Assembly (NCBI GenBank): GCA_003313425.1
Contig: NHZP01000058.1
Span: 1-64,000, forward strand
Length of the DNA: 64,000 nt
DNA from: Pseudopyrenochaeta lycopersici
Lineage: Eukaryota > Ascomycota > Dothideomycetes > Pleosporales > Pseudopyrenochaetaceae
Reading direction: 5' to 3'
Below the pieces are notes generated by a model. That model did not search any database. It saw only the letters and a list, made by a program, of their open reading frames with translations, and had not been told where the DNA came from. The position numbers and the translations under genes were made by a program. The first letter of the stretch is position 1, and each line of letters starts with the position of its first letter. Shown here in pieces: positions 1 through 12,655 of the stretch.

Positions 1-2368
1 GGGTTTATTTTAGGCACCTAGATCCTAGATCTCTATTAGAGCTTTTTCTCTAAGTTAATTATATAATCTCCTAGTAATATAGTAAGTTTCTTTGTTATGC
101 TAGGTAGTGACCTAGCACCTAGCTTTATAGCGTCGTAGACTTCCTGATAGGTTAAGCTGTCTCGTACGGCTTAGTCCTAGTGTTTAGTAATTAAGTCCTT
201 AAGGATTAGAGCTTTTAGTAGGGACTTAGCTATAATTAAGCTATTAAGGGTTAATGTAGGGGTTTATACGACCCCTATAACTGTTAGATCTTACTATTAA
301 GCTAGTACTAATATAATAAACTCTCTACTTACTAGGCAGCTGTTATCTGTTCCTTATAGTAGGTCCTAGTCTCTTCTAGATAGTGCGTCTGCTTAGGTGT
401 TCTTTTTACTTAGATAGTACTGTAGCTTTATATTATTAAACTATAATAGGTAGACTAACTATTATACGTGTTATTCTATTATCTTTTACTTCTTTATAAA
501 GTACTCTAGGTTCTTATAGTTAGTAATTACTTTAAATTCTTATACGCTATAGAGTTCTACGTCCTATTTATTTAGGTATATAATAACTACTAGTAACTCT
601 TTATTATAAATTAGGTAGTTACTCTTATACGCTAGAAATTTCCTTAAGAAGTAAGCTACTATATAAAGAGTTTCTTACTTATCTTCTTATAATAGTACCT
701 CGCCTATAGTAAAGCCTAAAGAGTTATATTCTACTATTATTTATTATTTAAGTAAGAAAGTAGTAAGAACTTTATCTACTAAGAATATATTCTTAAGAGC
801 TTAGAAACTCTACTCTTATTTTATATCTTATAGAAATTTCTCTTCTTTTCTTATTAGCTATATAAGAGGCTTTACTAGTTAAGAGAAGTTTAAGATAAAG
901 TATCTATAGAAGTTAGTAAACTCTAGGAATCTTTATATACCTTTAACTATTATTAAGGCCTCTTATTCTTAAATATCTTAGACTTTCTTAAGATTTATAG
1001 ATATACCTTTCTATACTTCTAAGATAAAGTTAAGGTACTTTATATACTAAATATTAAACTTATATTTACTTAGTTTTAGGTGTAGTCTTACTTCTTATAA
1101 GTAATCTAATACTTTTTATACGTAGGTATAGTACTAAGAGAGAGAACCTTTAGTAAAAATAAGGATATTATCTAAGTATATAGAAGTAAAGTTATCTAAG
1201 AAGTCTTATAAGGCCTAGTTAATATACCTCTAGAAGGTACTTAGTGTATTTACTAAGCTAAAGGGCGTTACTAGCTACTTATATAATCTAAATTATGTTT
1301 AAAACGCAGTTATCTATTCTAATTCTTTACTTATCCTTATCTTATAGAATACTGCAGTAATATCTAGCTTAGTATACTATATAGCTTATCTAATTTAGTT
1401 TAACGTCTTACGTATAAGAGGTAGTAAGTAACAGTTCTTCTTAGTTAGGGCGTTAAGAGCTCTATAGTCTATACAGAATTATAGTCCTCCTCCTAGCTTA
1501 CGTACAAATAGTATAAGCAAGGCTACTAGTAAGCTACTCGCACAGATAAACTCTTTATCTAGGAGGTCTAATAGCGTCTTCCTTAGTACTAAGAGTTTAT
1601 CTCTTAATATTACGTAGAGAGGTCTGTATAGTATCTCTAGCTTCTATCTATCCTTCTCTTCTAACTCTATTACGTAGTCTTATTATAGGTCTTACTATAA
1701 AAGTAACTTATTTCCTTCCTTAAGTAGGAATATCTTTAGATAAGGTTATACGTAAGCTAGTAAGGCGTTATATATTTCCTATAGTATTTTCTAAACTTTT
1801 AGGCGTAGTACTTTCTTAATATCTCTTAAGCTTATAGTAAAGATTTAAGTCTTACTATAGCTTTATCTATAGTATTATACGTAGTATTAGAAAGCTATAG
1901 CTAATACTAAGGTATAGCTAAAGTTTAGGGTAACGTATTCTATACTATGTATAGTAACCTTATATACTTTTAAGTATAGAAGTTTCTTCTCTGCGTTAAT
2001 AACGCCTTTAATACTCTCTAACTAAGTCTTCCTAAGGATTATATTATATTAGTAAGTAGTTAGAGTAATATACGTAGCTGCGTGCTACTATATTCTTCCT
2101 ATGTCTAATAAAAATTTTGTAACGTATAATACTATACTCTTTTATTTATTTACTCTTTTAATCTTAATAAGGAAGATCTTAATACGTAGTAAGTTTAAGT
2201 CTCTTATATATTTCTTACTTAATAAATAGTAGGTGTAGTAACTATTATTAATTATAGTAGTAGCTAGTTATATAGAATTAATAATAATATTTATAGATAT
2301 AGGTTTTATAGTTACTAGCTATAGTAAAAGTAACCTTATTATTTATATAGGGTTTTTAACTTATACAG
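1..2368 (-). pseudogene. Gypsy A' pol fragment (protease-RT-RNase H)
   Basis: Remains of a retrotransposon polyprotein that would copy element RNA into DNA. On the minus strand 1178-1152 reads YLDNILIFT, the reverse transcriptase YxDD box with the second Asp turned to Asn. Downstream (1040-999) comes a thumb-like stretch beginning KYLNFILEV and ending in a KGI motif, as in fungal Ty3/Gypsy pol. The frame is broken by many TAG/TAA codons where Gln or Trp is expected, the RIP pattern. Protease should lie near 2000-2360 but I could not fix its catalytic triplet. The integrase part is beyond the window edge. Non-functional. Confidence 0.75.
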
Positions 2369-2573
2369 TGTTACGAACACACTAGACCTAGCGGGAGACG
2401 ACCTAGCAGAGGGCCCTCGGACCCATACCGGATAGAGCCCGGAAAGGCTTAGGACTGCACTAGAGACGGGCTAGTATATAAACGAGAGCTACCCCCTCTA
2501 AGCAGAGGTTAAGGATTAGTCTTAATACTATCCCCTATTACTTAACCTTAACCTCTACTAACAGTCCCTAATA
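2369..2573 (+). repeat. 5' LTR of Gypsy A
   Basis: 205 bp, aligned end to end with 8731-8935. A TATATAA box at 2475-2481 is placed as expected for the U3 promoter. Flanked on the left by the TACAG duplication. Confidence 0.93.
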
Positions 2574-2879
2574 ATTCTAATCCTTCTCACCCTAAGGGGT
2601 AGCAGTTAAGAAACTCTCCTCTGAAGTACCGTCGAGACCCCGGGGACAGCACGCCCACATCCTAACGGCAAAAGAAGAAAAAAAAAAGAGGAAGTATTAT
2701 AGCAGGCACTCGCAGAAGACCTAGGAGCGACGCTGACCCAGAGCCTCCCTAAGGAAGTACTGAAGACGCCCAGAGAGACCCAGGGACATCAGAAGACCCC
2801 TAACAATTAAACACGTTAGACGCCCCAAACCAAAACCCCTGAGACTCCAACACAACGAGTACCCTGCGGTAAGAGTCAG

Positions 2880-4140
2880 GACCACCCCTAGACTAACGCA
2901 CTTACAGCAGTAGACTCAACTAGGTTAGCGAAACCCTAACAGAGGTGTCTAGTGCCGCCAACGTCCTAGCGGAAACCTAACCCCTTTCTACTAGGAAAAA
3001 GCCAACAACGGGAATCTCGAATAAAACGTTTATCTAAGGTCTATTAGCTGACCTCTTTAAGGCAGAAGAGACTAGAGCCTCAGAGGAAGTGATTAAAAAG
3101 CTAAAAGACTAAATTAATTACGCGTCACAAGCACTAGGGGTAAGACAGGCCAGGAAGCCACCAGAACCCCCCGGCCCGCCTTTAATAAGGCAGGGAAGCT
3201 CATTAGGGCTCTAAACAGTGTGCAACCTAAACTAAAAGTAGAATCAGAAACCTAAGCCCTATCGGCACAGCAGGTAGACTAATAAGTAAAGGACGTCAAA
3301 ACTACCTTCGCGTACGCCCAGGTGCTAGAAGACATAGTAACCCGCACCTATTAGGCTCTAGGGACGATCCAGTATCACGTCCACTAAGAACTCCTCTAAT
3401 AACGTATTAATAAAGGGAGCATTACCTTATAGGCTTACCTTAAACAGGAGGAACGTAAGCTAGTTCAAGATCCTATCCTCACCCGCTACAATAACTACCT
3501 CCAGTTCTTTAACTTTAAGTAGCAGAGGGACAACAACATTAACACCTTCCTCCTCCAGCTAAAGAAAAAGGAATCCCTTCTAACCTATAACTTCTTTAAG
3601 CTAAAGGACAGGGAGGACAACTACAAGCTAAAGATCGCCTTTGTATAGTTAAGACTTCTAGAGGAATACCGCAGGGAGATCATGCGCACTAGGGTCCTTA
3701 AGACTATCAACTCGTAGCCTAAGTTTAAAAGGGCCCTACGTAACGCAGAAACTATAACTCGCGCTAATTACTTCCTAGAGGATACCCGAAAAGCTGCCGC
3801 TAAAGGCCCTTCTTAGGGTAAACGCCTAGCGTTAAACTCCTTCTCTAACCTGCGGAGGACTAGCAAGAAGCAAGATAACAGACTTTTAGAGACAAACTAC
3901 TCCCAAAGATCGCCCCGTCCAAAGCCTACATAGAACCCGCCGCAGTACTAGGGGACGCCCGAAAACTCCTAGAACCTAGCTAAGCAGGGCACAACCTAAC
4001 CCTACTAGAAGAATTGTAATCAAGGAAACGCAAGAGGCGGAGCCAACAAACAAACTTAACCTAGGCCTTAATTAGGAAACGTAACGCCCTAGTCGCTAAT
4101 CTGTCCTAACTACTACTAGGGCCCAACACCTAGGGGAAAG
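2880..4140 (+). pseudogene. Gypsy A gag
   Basis: Structural polyprotein of the retrotransposon particle. The frame holding 3493-3495 reads a helical, charged stretch from about 3230 to 3900 with visible runs such as NNYLQFFNFK and TYNFFKLKDRED. It is interrupted only by TAA/TAG at Gln/Trp-like positions. Upstream of about 3200 the coherent reading is in a different frame, so at least one indel has occurred. The Gag frame (coordinate mod 3 = 1) and the pol frame (mod 3 = 0) differ by -1, a common arrangement in Ty3/Gypsy. The start codon was not identified. Non-functional. Confidence 0.65.
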
Positions 4141-4149
4141 CACTCTAGA

Positions 4150-7100
4150 TAGCGATCGAAGTCCAGCTATAGGTAGCTAATAGACTCCCGCTCCCCCTCT
4201 GAGCCCTATACAACTCAGGCGCGGAGATTAACATTATATTAAGCGAGATTACCTAGCTTTACTTCCTGCCTAGAGCAAACTACTACTAGAAGCCTACAGC
4301 AAGCCTAGTTAATAATTAACTACTCCTACTAGGAGCCGTATACGATCTATCTATCTAGTACCAGGACTTAAAAGGTACAGTAAAACAGGTAGGCCTATAA
4401 CTATTTTAGTCTACTAATATTAAAGGCTACGACCTTATCCTAGGATACTTATAGCTAAGAGAAGCTAATCCTAAGATTTGATTCTCTATAGGAGAATTTA
4501 AATAGTAGGCCGCGCGAGATACTAACTAGGTCCAAGTCGTTACTGCCGCGGACCTGTTAGGCGATGTCAGCCCTGGAGAGACAGCCTATATCCTCCACCT
4601 AGGAGCCCTAACCTGCAACACTCTAACTAGCGAGGCTAAAAGAGCAGTCTGAGAGGAGATGCGTTAGGCAACCGCCGCGAATCTGTTAGAACCTGCTAAG
4701 CCCAGTAGAGATATAGAATATAACGCAGAATAGTTCTATCGCCAGGGCTTACTCTAGCTGCAAAACCTAGTCCTTAGTATCACAGACTACCTAAAGGAGT
4801 GTGTCTGAAGGGAACCCCAGCTAGCCTAGCTGCCCGCAGAGATAGTATGGCGCGTAGTATCCAGTATATGTAACGGGAACTCTAATTAGCGCGCTACTCT
4901 TCTAGTAGCACCCCGTATCCTCTCTAGCCTAGCTAAAGAGGATACCCCGCAGGTTAACCCTGCTAGGGACCGCCTAGACGAAGAGGAATTAAGGCACGTC
5001 CCCTAGAAGCTGCACTATAAGTAGCTCGCCTTTAGTAAGCATTAGACAGAGGTACTGCGCCCCTACAAGGAGTACGACTACGCGATTACGTTAGAGGAGG
5101 GACAAAAAGTCCTAAACCTCCCTATTTATAACCTCTCGCGCTAAGAGCTAGATATCCTCTAGGAATACTTTAACACGGCGTAGGAGAAGGGATAGATCTA
5201 GCCCAGCACGTCGCCAGCGGGGGCCCCAATCTTTTTTATACTAAAATTAGATAGAATGCTCTAGCTATACGTAGACTACTAAAGCCTAAATAAAGTAACT
5301 ATAAAGAACTAGTACCTAATCCCCCTTATAAGCAAGATGCTGGACCGCCTCTTAAAGGCGCAAATCTTTACAAAGTTAGATATCTAAGACGCCTATTATA
5401 GACTTCAGATTAAGGAGGGTAATAAGTAGAAAACAGCGTTTAAGACGCGGTACAGCCACTTTAAGTACCTTATTCTACTCTTTAGATTATCTAACGCGCT
5501 AGTAACCTTCTAGTCCTATATCTACAGAGCCCTTAAGGGGCTCATAGACCGCACTTACATAGTGTATCTAGACAACATACTAATCTACTTAGAGAATAAG
5601 AAAGATTACAACAGCTACGTAGAGGAGGTCTTAGACTAACTTATAGAATAGGGCCTATACTGTAAGGTAAGTAAGTGTACCTTCTCTACTAGATCTGTAG
5701 AATTCCTAGGGTTTATAGTAACCCTAGGAGGCGTAGTAATAGACTCTGTAAGGGTACAGACTATTAGAGAGTAGCTAGAACCCTAGGGCTACAAGGACAT
5801 CTAAGTATTCCTTAGGTTCGCTAACTTCTATTAAAGATTTATCTTCAACTACTCTGCTATAGTACGTCCGTTAGTAGACTATATAATAACCGCCCAGAAC
5901 CTAGTAACAGACCTAAGTACGCCCCTTGCAGGTAAGGCTATAAATAAGGCCGTAAAGAGTCATAAGGGACCTACAAGATAGTACCAGCCGTAGGCGTAGC
6001 CTAACTACGTAAGGAACGCGTTCCTTACGCTGCGTTAGAAGTTCTTAGAAGCCCCCGTGCTTCAGCACTTTGACCTAGTAGAACTAGTAATAGTTCTCAC
6101 TGACGCTTCGGACTTTGTAATAGCCACTATCCTCTTATAACTAGCCTTAACTAAGCAGGTAACGGAGCGTTACTAGAAGCCTGTCGCGTTCTAGAGTAAG
6201 AAGTTCTCTGAACTATCTCTAAATTAGCACACCTATAATAAGGAGCTCTGCGCTATTATAGAAGTATTTAGGACGTGAAGGCACTACCTCTAACATACCC
6301 TAATAATAATCCGGGTACTCTCTAACTATAACAACCTCTAATACTTTATATTAATAAAGGAGCTCTCTCCTAAGCAGGCCTAATAGGCTAAGGAGCTAGC
6401 AGAATTCGACTTCGAAGTAGAGTATAAACCAGGACCTGAGAACCCCGCTGACGGGCCCTCTCAAAGGCCTAACTTTGCGTAAGGACTCTTAGTAGGAGAA
6501 CTTTAAGCGTTAAGAGGTGCGATGCTCCCTACGCTCTAATAAAAGCTTTAATAGTAGATACCTTAAGAGTCTATAGCTTTAACCGCCCCGCAGGTAGCAC
6601 AGGAACTACACCTCCCTAGGGACAGAACCTAGCTAGGTCCGCGTCAACCCCTGAAAGAGAATCTACCTGCCTAGGAATTCCCTAATAAGCAGTTAGTTAT
6701 TAGTAATGCGTCGCCTGTCCCCGCCTGTAGCTAAACTACAGGCGATAAAGCTAGCACGGAGGGAAACCTATAAGCTAGGCTATCGTACTTACTAGCTACT
6801 AAAGGGCCTTTACGCAGCCTAGGGTTCTAAGTAATAGTACCTAACTACCTCGCGGTGGTAGCTACGCAGGAAGAGTCTGCCTACGCCCTAGAAGTTCTAG
6901 GACGCCTCCTTAAACACGTCTAGCTAGTGCAAGCACGGGATTAGGCCTGTCCTAGCTTTACGGCGCTAGCAGGTTAGGACGCAGGCGAAGCAAGGAAGGA
7001 GGCTAGCACTTAGGAAGTTAACCTTAAGGGCCTCCTGCGCAGGAGCGGGAAAGTGTGGATCTCTAAGGACGCCTTACTCCGCGCAAATATACTCTAGAGG

Positions 7101-8709
7101 AACTATAATAACCCTATAGGAGAGTATTATAGGGTAGATAAAACTACTAAGGTCTTCTAAAGAAAATACTTTTAGCCCTACCTTAAGAAAGATACCTAAA
7201 AGTATATTAGCTAGTGCCCGCAGTGCTAGCTAAATAAGATCTGGAGACACAAGCCCTAGGGCTTGTTGTTACTACTACCTCTTCCTAAGACGGTATAGAG
7301 GCACTACTCCCTAGACTTCGTCACGGACCTACTAAAGTCAGCAGACAACAAGGGGAATAAGTACGACGCTATACTAGTACTAGTAGATCGCTTTACAAAA
7401 TATGTCTAGTACCTGCCTGTAACAAAGACGATCACGTCCTAGCAGGTGGCAGAGTTACTGCTGAAATAATGCTTCCTTAAGCAGGGGCCACCAGACACCC
7501 TTCTATTAGATTAAGGGTTAGTATTTACAAGCCAGTTCTAGTTAGATATTTGTTACCACCTTAAAATTAAACATAGGCTTAGCACTGCTTTCCACCCCCA
7601 AACAGATAGGTAAACCAAACGCCAGAACTAGGAACTAGAGACCTACCTCCGCATCTATATGAACTACTAGCAAGATAACTAGGTGGAGCTACTACCCTAC
7701 GCGGAGTACGCCTACAACTTAAAAAACCACTCAGCACACAGCGTAAGCCCTATTAAGGCGGCGTTCAGGACGGACCCAAAGGGATTCGATGGAATCCCTG
7801 ATAGCTACTGGCTCCGTAAACCGCCTCCAACCTGGGAGGGTCCCGCAGGAGCACCGGAACTAAGGCGGTAAGTTAGCAACAGACTGAACGAATGGCACCA
7901 ACGATAGGAGGAAGTAAGGGCAAGTTACTTACCTTAACACAACCCCCCTTCTTCTAGGAGGAACAATAGCCGCACACACCGAAGTTGTTCTTGCGGACAT
8001 AATAGCCTTCGCCTAAGCAAAACGTGCGAAATATGCCCTAAACTATGCCGTCGGGGTCCCCGCAGGACACCGTAGAGAGAGCGGAGATGCAGGCCTTATA
8101 CCAAAACTAAGTAAGCGACGGCTGCAGCTGCATGTTGCTAGGCAAACTGTAGATGTAACTAGGAAGAGGCGCGTCACTCACGCTAGTTAGCATTTAGGAA
8201 CCTATTAAGCAAGTTAAAGAGCAGTATAATTACCTAGAAGAAGGAAGTAGATATAGGTAGCAGAGAGAAGGGGAGCAGTACACTTATACACCTCTGCGCC
8301 TACAGACCCTCCAAAACCCGGCCTCTCACTAGGGCAGTCGTAGGCAGCAGCTCGCTAGCAACTTACCTGTAAAGGGCAAACCACGTAAAGGGGTAACAAG
8401 CAGCTAGTAGAGACAGGCCACAATAACCCACCTACGCAACAGCGTTACACACGCAAACTTTACAAGCTAAACACGTAAGGCCCCAGCCAACAGCAGTCGC
8501 AAGAAAGGAACACGCTAAGGTAGCTAGGAAACAGCGACCGTATAACAGTTATAAAGGCAGCTACCTTACGTAAAAAGATTCACAGGTAAAGCTATAAAAG
8601 CCGCCCACAGGAAATATATTACGTCACCTAGCAAACAACCAGAGACGCGTTAGGACTAGGGCGGCGCGAACGGCGTGCGCGTAACGTCTATACAGGTTAG
8701 GGACAACCC
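4150..8709 (+). pseudogene. Gypsy A pol (protease-RT-RNase H-integrase)
   Basis: One frame (mod 3 = 0) carries all domains. The protease motif at 4206-4223 reads LYNSGA, expected D-S-G with Asp turned to Asn. The RT fingers around 5220-5480 are followed by VYLDNILIY at 5562-5588 (YxDD with one Asp lost). RNase H lies roughly at 6060-6320. The integrase core is about 7300-7640, with FHPQTDR near 7590. A 62-codon stretch at 7683-7871 is still open (LLPYAEYAYNLKNHSAHS) and is the integrase tail, not a separate gene. Other parts are cut by many TAG/TAA codons. After 7871 the frame degenerates and no chromodomain was seen. Confidence 0.85.
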
Positions 8710-8711
8710 TT

Positions 8712-8726
8712 AAAAAAAGGGGAGGG
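8712..8726 (+). promoter_or_regulatory. Polypurine tract of Gypsy A
   Basis: Seven A followed by a G-rich purine run, four bases before the 3' LTR. This is the standard plus-strand primer site of LTR retrotransposons. Confidence 0.8.
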
Positions 8727-8730
8727 TAAT

Positions 8731-8935
8731 TATCACGAACACACTAGACCTAGCAGGAGACGACCTAGCAGAGGGCCCTTAGACCCATACTAGATAGAGC
8801 CTAGAAAGGCTTAGGACTGCACTAGAGACGGGCTAGTATATAAACAAGAGCTACCCCCTCTGAGTAGAGGTTAAGGATTAGTCTTAATACTATCCCCTAT
8901 CACTTAACCTCGACCTCTACTAACAGTCCCTAACA
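8731..8935 (+). repeat. 3' LTR of Gypsy A
   Basis: 205 bp, partner of 2369-2573. The first bases are TATCACG, where TGTCACG is expected, so the terminal TG has become TA by a RIP-type change. The TATATAA box is conserved at 8837-8843. Followed by TACAG. Confidence 0.93.
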
Positions 8936-8940
8936 TACAG

Positions 8941-10251
8941 GCTCTAGTATATAACTTTATACTAGAGCTACTCTTTTCTCTTATCTAAGGAGGATAGGAA
9001 TTCTGTTACTTATTTAGTAGTTATAGATATAATCTTTATAAGTTTTATAGGTTTATTAACTTATTTTATATAATAGCTTTCTTAGCTATTTAATAACTTT
9101 ATTATATACTAGGCTACTTAGTAGTTATATAGACTGCACCTTAAATAAGCGCTATTCTCTTTTCTTTCTTAGACCTATTTACGTGTTCCCTAGAATTCTT
9201 TTCTAAGTTTTATATAGAGCTAGTAAGCTCCTATAGAAGTTATCTAGTCTATCTTATTATTATCTCTTTAAGTTATTAGTTAGCTCTATATGTTATACAC
9301 GTCGCCTATATAGCTTTTACTTATAGTAATTCTCTCTACAGCTCTTAAATTTTCCTAGGTTACTCTAGTCTATTATATAAACTCTTTATATATTTCTCTA
9401 AATAGTAGTTAATAACCTACTTAGGTCCTTAGCAGCTTACTATTTAAGCTACTCTTAAGATAGTTAATCTTCTAAATATAGCTTACGTTATCTAACCTAG
9501 CTTTAAAGAGCTTAAGGTTAAATACTTAGATATAAGAGTTAAATTCTATTCTTCTTTACTTAGTTATATAGAGGTATTTAAGGGCCTTCTCTCTTACTAT
9601 AGGGTCTTTAAAGAAGTTATTAAGGTAGGACTATAGCTTAAGAAGGGATAGCGTTACTAGCCTATTTATAAGGTTTATTATATATAGGCTAAGGGTGTTA
9701 AACGCTTAGCCTGTTATATAAGTAATAACGTAAATTACTCTACTGTTATTATCTAGGTAGGCTGTACAGTCTCTATATAGCTTTGCTTAGACCTTTATTT
9801 TCTATTAAAGATATTACTTATACAAGCCTTTCTTAAAGACTTCTATATTTAGTAGTCTTAGTTTCCTAATCTCTTATATAGGAGAGTCTTACTATTCTAT
9901 TAAAAAGGGGGTAGAGACTGTGCGTACTATCTATGTACTACTTAATTTAGTAACTAAGTTCTTTAGCTCCTAAACTTAGTTCTATAATAACTTATACAGC
10001 TAGCTCTACTGTTAACTAGCTAACTTATTAAGGCTATCTTAGAAGGAGTTAGCTATTACTAATAGATCTTCTGCTAAGAGTTAGTTATTACGTAGTTGTT
10101 AGGGGTTGTGCTAATACAACTAGTGTTGCTAAGGTGCGTGCTAGTGCAGCTAGTGTTGCTGCTGTCCTAAGGCTCCTGTTATCTGCATCTAGTGCTCTTG
10201 TTATTATAGCTCGTACGCTTGTTAGTTTAAGGGCCCTTAGTATCTGTCCAT
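8941..10251 (-). pseudogene. Gypsy A' gag fragment
   Basis: The minus-strand frame opens with an ATG at 10251-10249, after an A-rich stretch. It reads a Gln-rich N-terminus in which nearly every stop is TAA or TAG at a likely CAA/CAG position. Further along (about 9600-9150) the frame has Leu/Lys/Arg-rich helical character typical of retrotransposon Gag. No zinc knuckle was located; it may be in the part adjoining the element A insertion. The identification rests on position upstream of the A' pol half and on composition, so it is less secure than the RT. Non-functional. Confidence 0.55.
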
Positions 10252-10560
10252 TATTTTTTTAGGTTATTAATCTTTCTCCTTATGTTATGGGCGAAGAGGC
10301 CTAACTAACGAGTGTGCATTTATCCTATACTACAGAAGGAGAAAGATAGAGAAGAGGTTACAGGTATCCTTAGAGGATATATATATATATTCGTATAAGT
10401 AAAGAGGGACATACTCTTCTAGCTACTAACTTGTACGAGCTTATAAGAAAAGGGGGCAGAGGAGATTAAGGAGTTTGCTCCCCGTGCGATAGTAGCAAAG
10501 CCTCTCTTGCTTAAAGGGCGCAGCCTATTACAATTCCCTAATCACTCCTTTAGCAGCGCC
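10252..10560. other. Spacer: probable leader/5' LTR of A', unresolved
   Basis: No coding frame recognised. It holds an (AT)n run at about 10378-10392 and is less RIP-mutated than its neighbours. By position it should include the 5' LTR and leader of the minus-strand element A', but no second copy exists in the window to set the limits. Confidence 0.3.
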
Positions 10561-11925
10561 TCTAAGGCTACTAGCCTCTTTTAATAATTAAGGTATAAAA
10601 ACGTAAGCTATTATCTACTAAGGAATAGAGCCTTATTTAATAAATACTAGAGCTTAATTAATAAGGCTTTCTACCTTATATTATTAACGTACGTTAGATA
10701 AGAGATACTGTTCTTACTACATGAGGCTAGCAGCCTCCTCTACCTCCTCTTAGTAAAAACTAAGTTTTTTATTTTATTAGGGCTTAGTTAGAGCTTTAAA
10801 TAAAGTAGAACTATAAATTCTACTTATAGTGCGTAAAATATAAGAATCCTATAAAGATAAATAGCTAGTATAGCTTTATAAGAGATATAATTTAGACGTA
10901 TAGGATATTAGATAAGGATACGTATAACTTTAATAAGACTAGGTTTATAATAAGTATTACTTTAATATTAAAGGTTATTACTAGCTCTAATACTATTAGA
11001 TAAGTAACTATTATATAGCCTAGTAATTATAACTAAATAATAATAATTAAGTATATAAGCGCTGTTGGCTTTATACTGCCTCCCTTTATTATCCTTAAGA
11101 GTAAGGTCTACTAGGCGTTATAGTATAGTCTTAAGCTTAAGCTGCCTAGTAACTAGAGTATTAGTGTAAGTAATAATAGATAGATAACTAATAACCTTAG
11201 CCTTACCTAGTTAAAGTATTTTAACGTCCTTATAGCCTTACGTATAATTAGAGGCTATTACCTTCTTATACTAGATAGCTATAGTAGCTACGTAATACCT
11301 ACATTTAATACTTACTACGTAGAAAAGAATATTATTACCCTTTATATACCTCCTTATATATCTTATAAACTTTAGCCTCTTAATATTAGTTACTTCTTAC
11401 CTCTTAAGATAGTATATAGATAAGTAATAAATAGGCTTACGCGCTAATAAGTATAGTTTATTAATAAGGATAAGTTTCTCTATATATATCCTTATATACA
11501 TATAACTATTTTTTTAACCTTAAATATTCTTAGAGGCTTTTAGGTAATAGGCTTAGTCCTATTTTATCTTAAACGCGTCCTATTACTACTAATAGTTATC
11601 TATATATTATCTCCTTTATAGATAGTAGCTATAGCTAAGGCTATTTAGATAATAGAAACGCCTTATACTACTAATTAACTTAATTAATAGGCCTACTTTA
11701 TACGTAAGATCCTTTAACGTTAATTATAGAGCCCCTTAAGTAAGACTCTTACTTAGCTTATTAAAGGCTGTTAGCTAGCTATAAACTTAGCTATAATTTT
11801 AGTAGAAGAAAATAGTAAACTTTATACCTTAAACACGCGTTTATAACGTAGGAAGGATAAATAGTAATAATATATTATAGCTAGAGGGGCTTTATAGGTT
11901 AAGGTAAGTCGTGCGTTAGCTATAG
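10560..11925 (+). pseudogene. Fot1/pogo-type DDE transposase relic
   Basis: Cut-and-paste transposase of the Fot1/pogo group (Tc1-mariner superfamily). One frame (mod 3 = 0) carries the three catalytic positions. The first is in TYNFNKT (10932-10934, Asp now Asn). The second is in LLILDS (Asp at 11274-11276). The third follows a PPxxSxxLxPL-like stretch (Asn for Asp at 11382-11384). The spacing of 35 residues between second and third fits this group. Between the first and second lies a fungal-type block ending in GFILPP near 11080. Many stops are TAA/TAG, so it is dead. The N-terminal DNA-binding part is poorly readable. A 468-bp element interrupts its downstream end. Confidence 0.8.
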
Positions 11926-12393
11926 TGTGCAGGAACAGAGGCCTCAGCCAACTTCTCCCTGTCGATGGTAGCCTTGAGCACACTGAACACAGCTAGGTAG
12001 TCATCCCATCAAGGATGAGATGAGAGGTAGGAGGTAGGTAAACAAGGATGAACAATAAGGGGGGGAGGTAATAACTGTATCTGTAGTAGCTGTATCCGTC
12101 TATCTGTCTGTACTGTCTTAATTACTTTTTTTTTGTAGATGTTTTCTGGGTGTTTTTCTAGGTAGTAGATCCTTAGATGTTCCCCTCCATCGTGGATTCC
12201 TCGCCTGCCTGCCTCCTTATATCCTTATTTTTCTGCTAATCTCGCTTAATTACCTTAAAGTCTGAGCTGCTGTGGCCTAAGCTGCTGTGGCCTGAGCTGC
12301 TGCATCTGAACTGCTGCATCTGAACTGCTGCATCTGAACTAGCTGAGATGCCCTTAGTGGCCAGGTGACCAGGTCACCAAGTGCATCGGCACA
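11926..12393. mobile_element. 468-bp solo-LTR-like element, copy 1
   Basis: Begins TGTGCAGGAACAG and ends GCATCGGCACA, so it has TG...CA ends and 5-bp terminal inverted repeats TGTGC/GCACA. It is flanked by the 4-bp duplication ATAG (11922-11925, 12394-12397). A near-identical copy of the same length lies at 41032-41499. It is barely RIP-mutated although its surroundings are. It contains three direct copies of a 13-14-bp unit with core CTGCTGCATCTGAA near the right end. It has no coding frame. A solo LTR is the best reading; a non-autonomous element is possible. Confidence 0.8.
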
Positions 12394-12655
12394 ATAGCTG
12401 CTAAAATAGCCTTAAACTTAAGAGTAGAGGGTAAGGCTTCTTAGCCTTAGTAACGAGCACTACTAACCTGCAGTAAATATGGGGTTCGGGGTTATAATCG
12501 CACCTCGTGTAGACAGAGATAGAGAATGCTATTACTATATTTACTAGTAAATTTGCTGCGTGGTTGTCGCGTTATCGTGTGTTGAGACCCGCCTGTTTTA
12601 ATGAGGTGGGCCGGCGAGTGGTGTTGGCCGGCGAGTGGTAGAACACGTTAACTTA
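12394..12655 (+). other. Distal Fot1 relic and spacer with a 14-bp duplication
   Basis: The first part continues the RIP-mutated Fot1 relic. From about 12480 the sequence is of normal composition. The unit GGCCGGCGAGTGGT occurs twice (12609-12622, 12626-12639), and the stretch ends in GAACACGTTA, which resembles the outer end of the pogo terminal repeats just downstream. This suggests the end of another, otherwise unseen family member. No gene seen. Confidence 0.35.

Larger units (their letters stand above)
2369..8935 (+). mobile_element. Gypsy element A, complete, with LTRs and TSD
   Basis: A full-length LTR retrotransposon of 6,567 bp. The two 205-bp LTRs match along their length, differing mainly by C-to-T and G-to-A changes. 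The 5' LTR starts TGTTACGAAC and the 3' copy starts TATCACGAAC. The ends CTAATA and CTAACA correspond to an original TG...CA. A 5-bp target duplication TACAG flanks it at 2364-2368 and 8936-8940. A polypurine tract precedes the 3' LTR. The internal part codes gag then pol on the plus strand. Inserted into minus-strand relic A'. Confidence 0.95.
1..10251 (-). mobile_element. Gypsy element A' (minus strand, RIP-mutated, split by element A)
   Basis: A Ty3/Gypsy relic read on the minus strand. Gag lies at 10251-8941 and protease/RT/RNase H at 2368-1; the rest of pol runs off the left edge. The two halves are separated by the complete plus-strand element A at 2369-8935, whose 5-bp target duplication lies exactly at the break. 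A' is therefore older. Its LTRs could not be delimited; the 5' LTR should lie between 10252 and about 10560. Confidence 0.75.
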
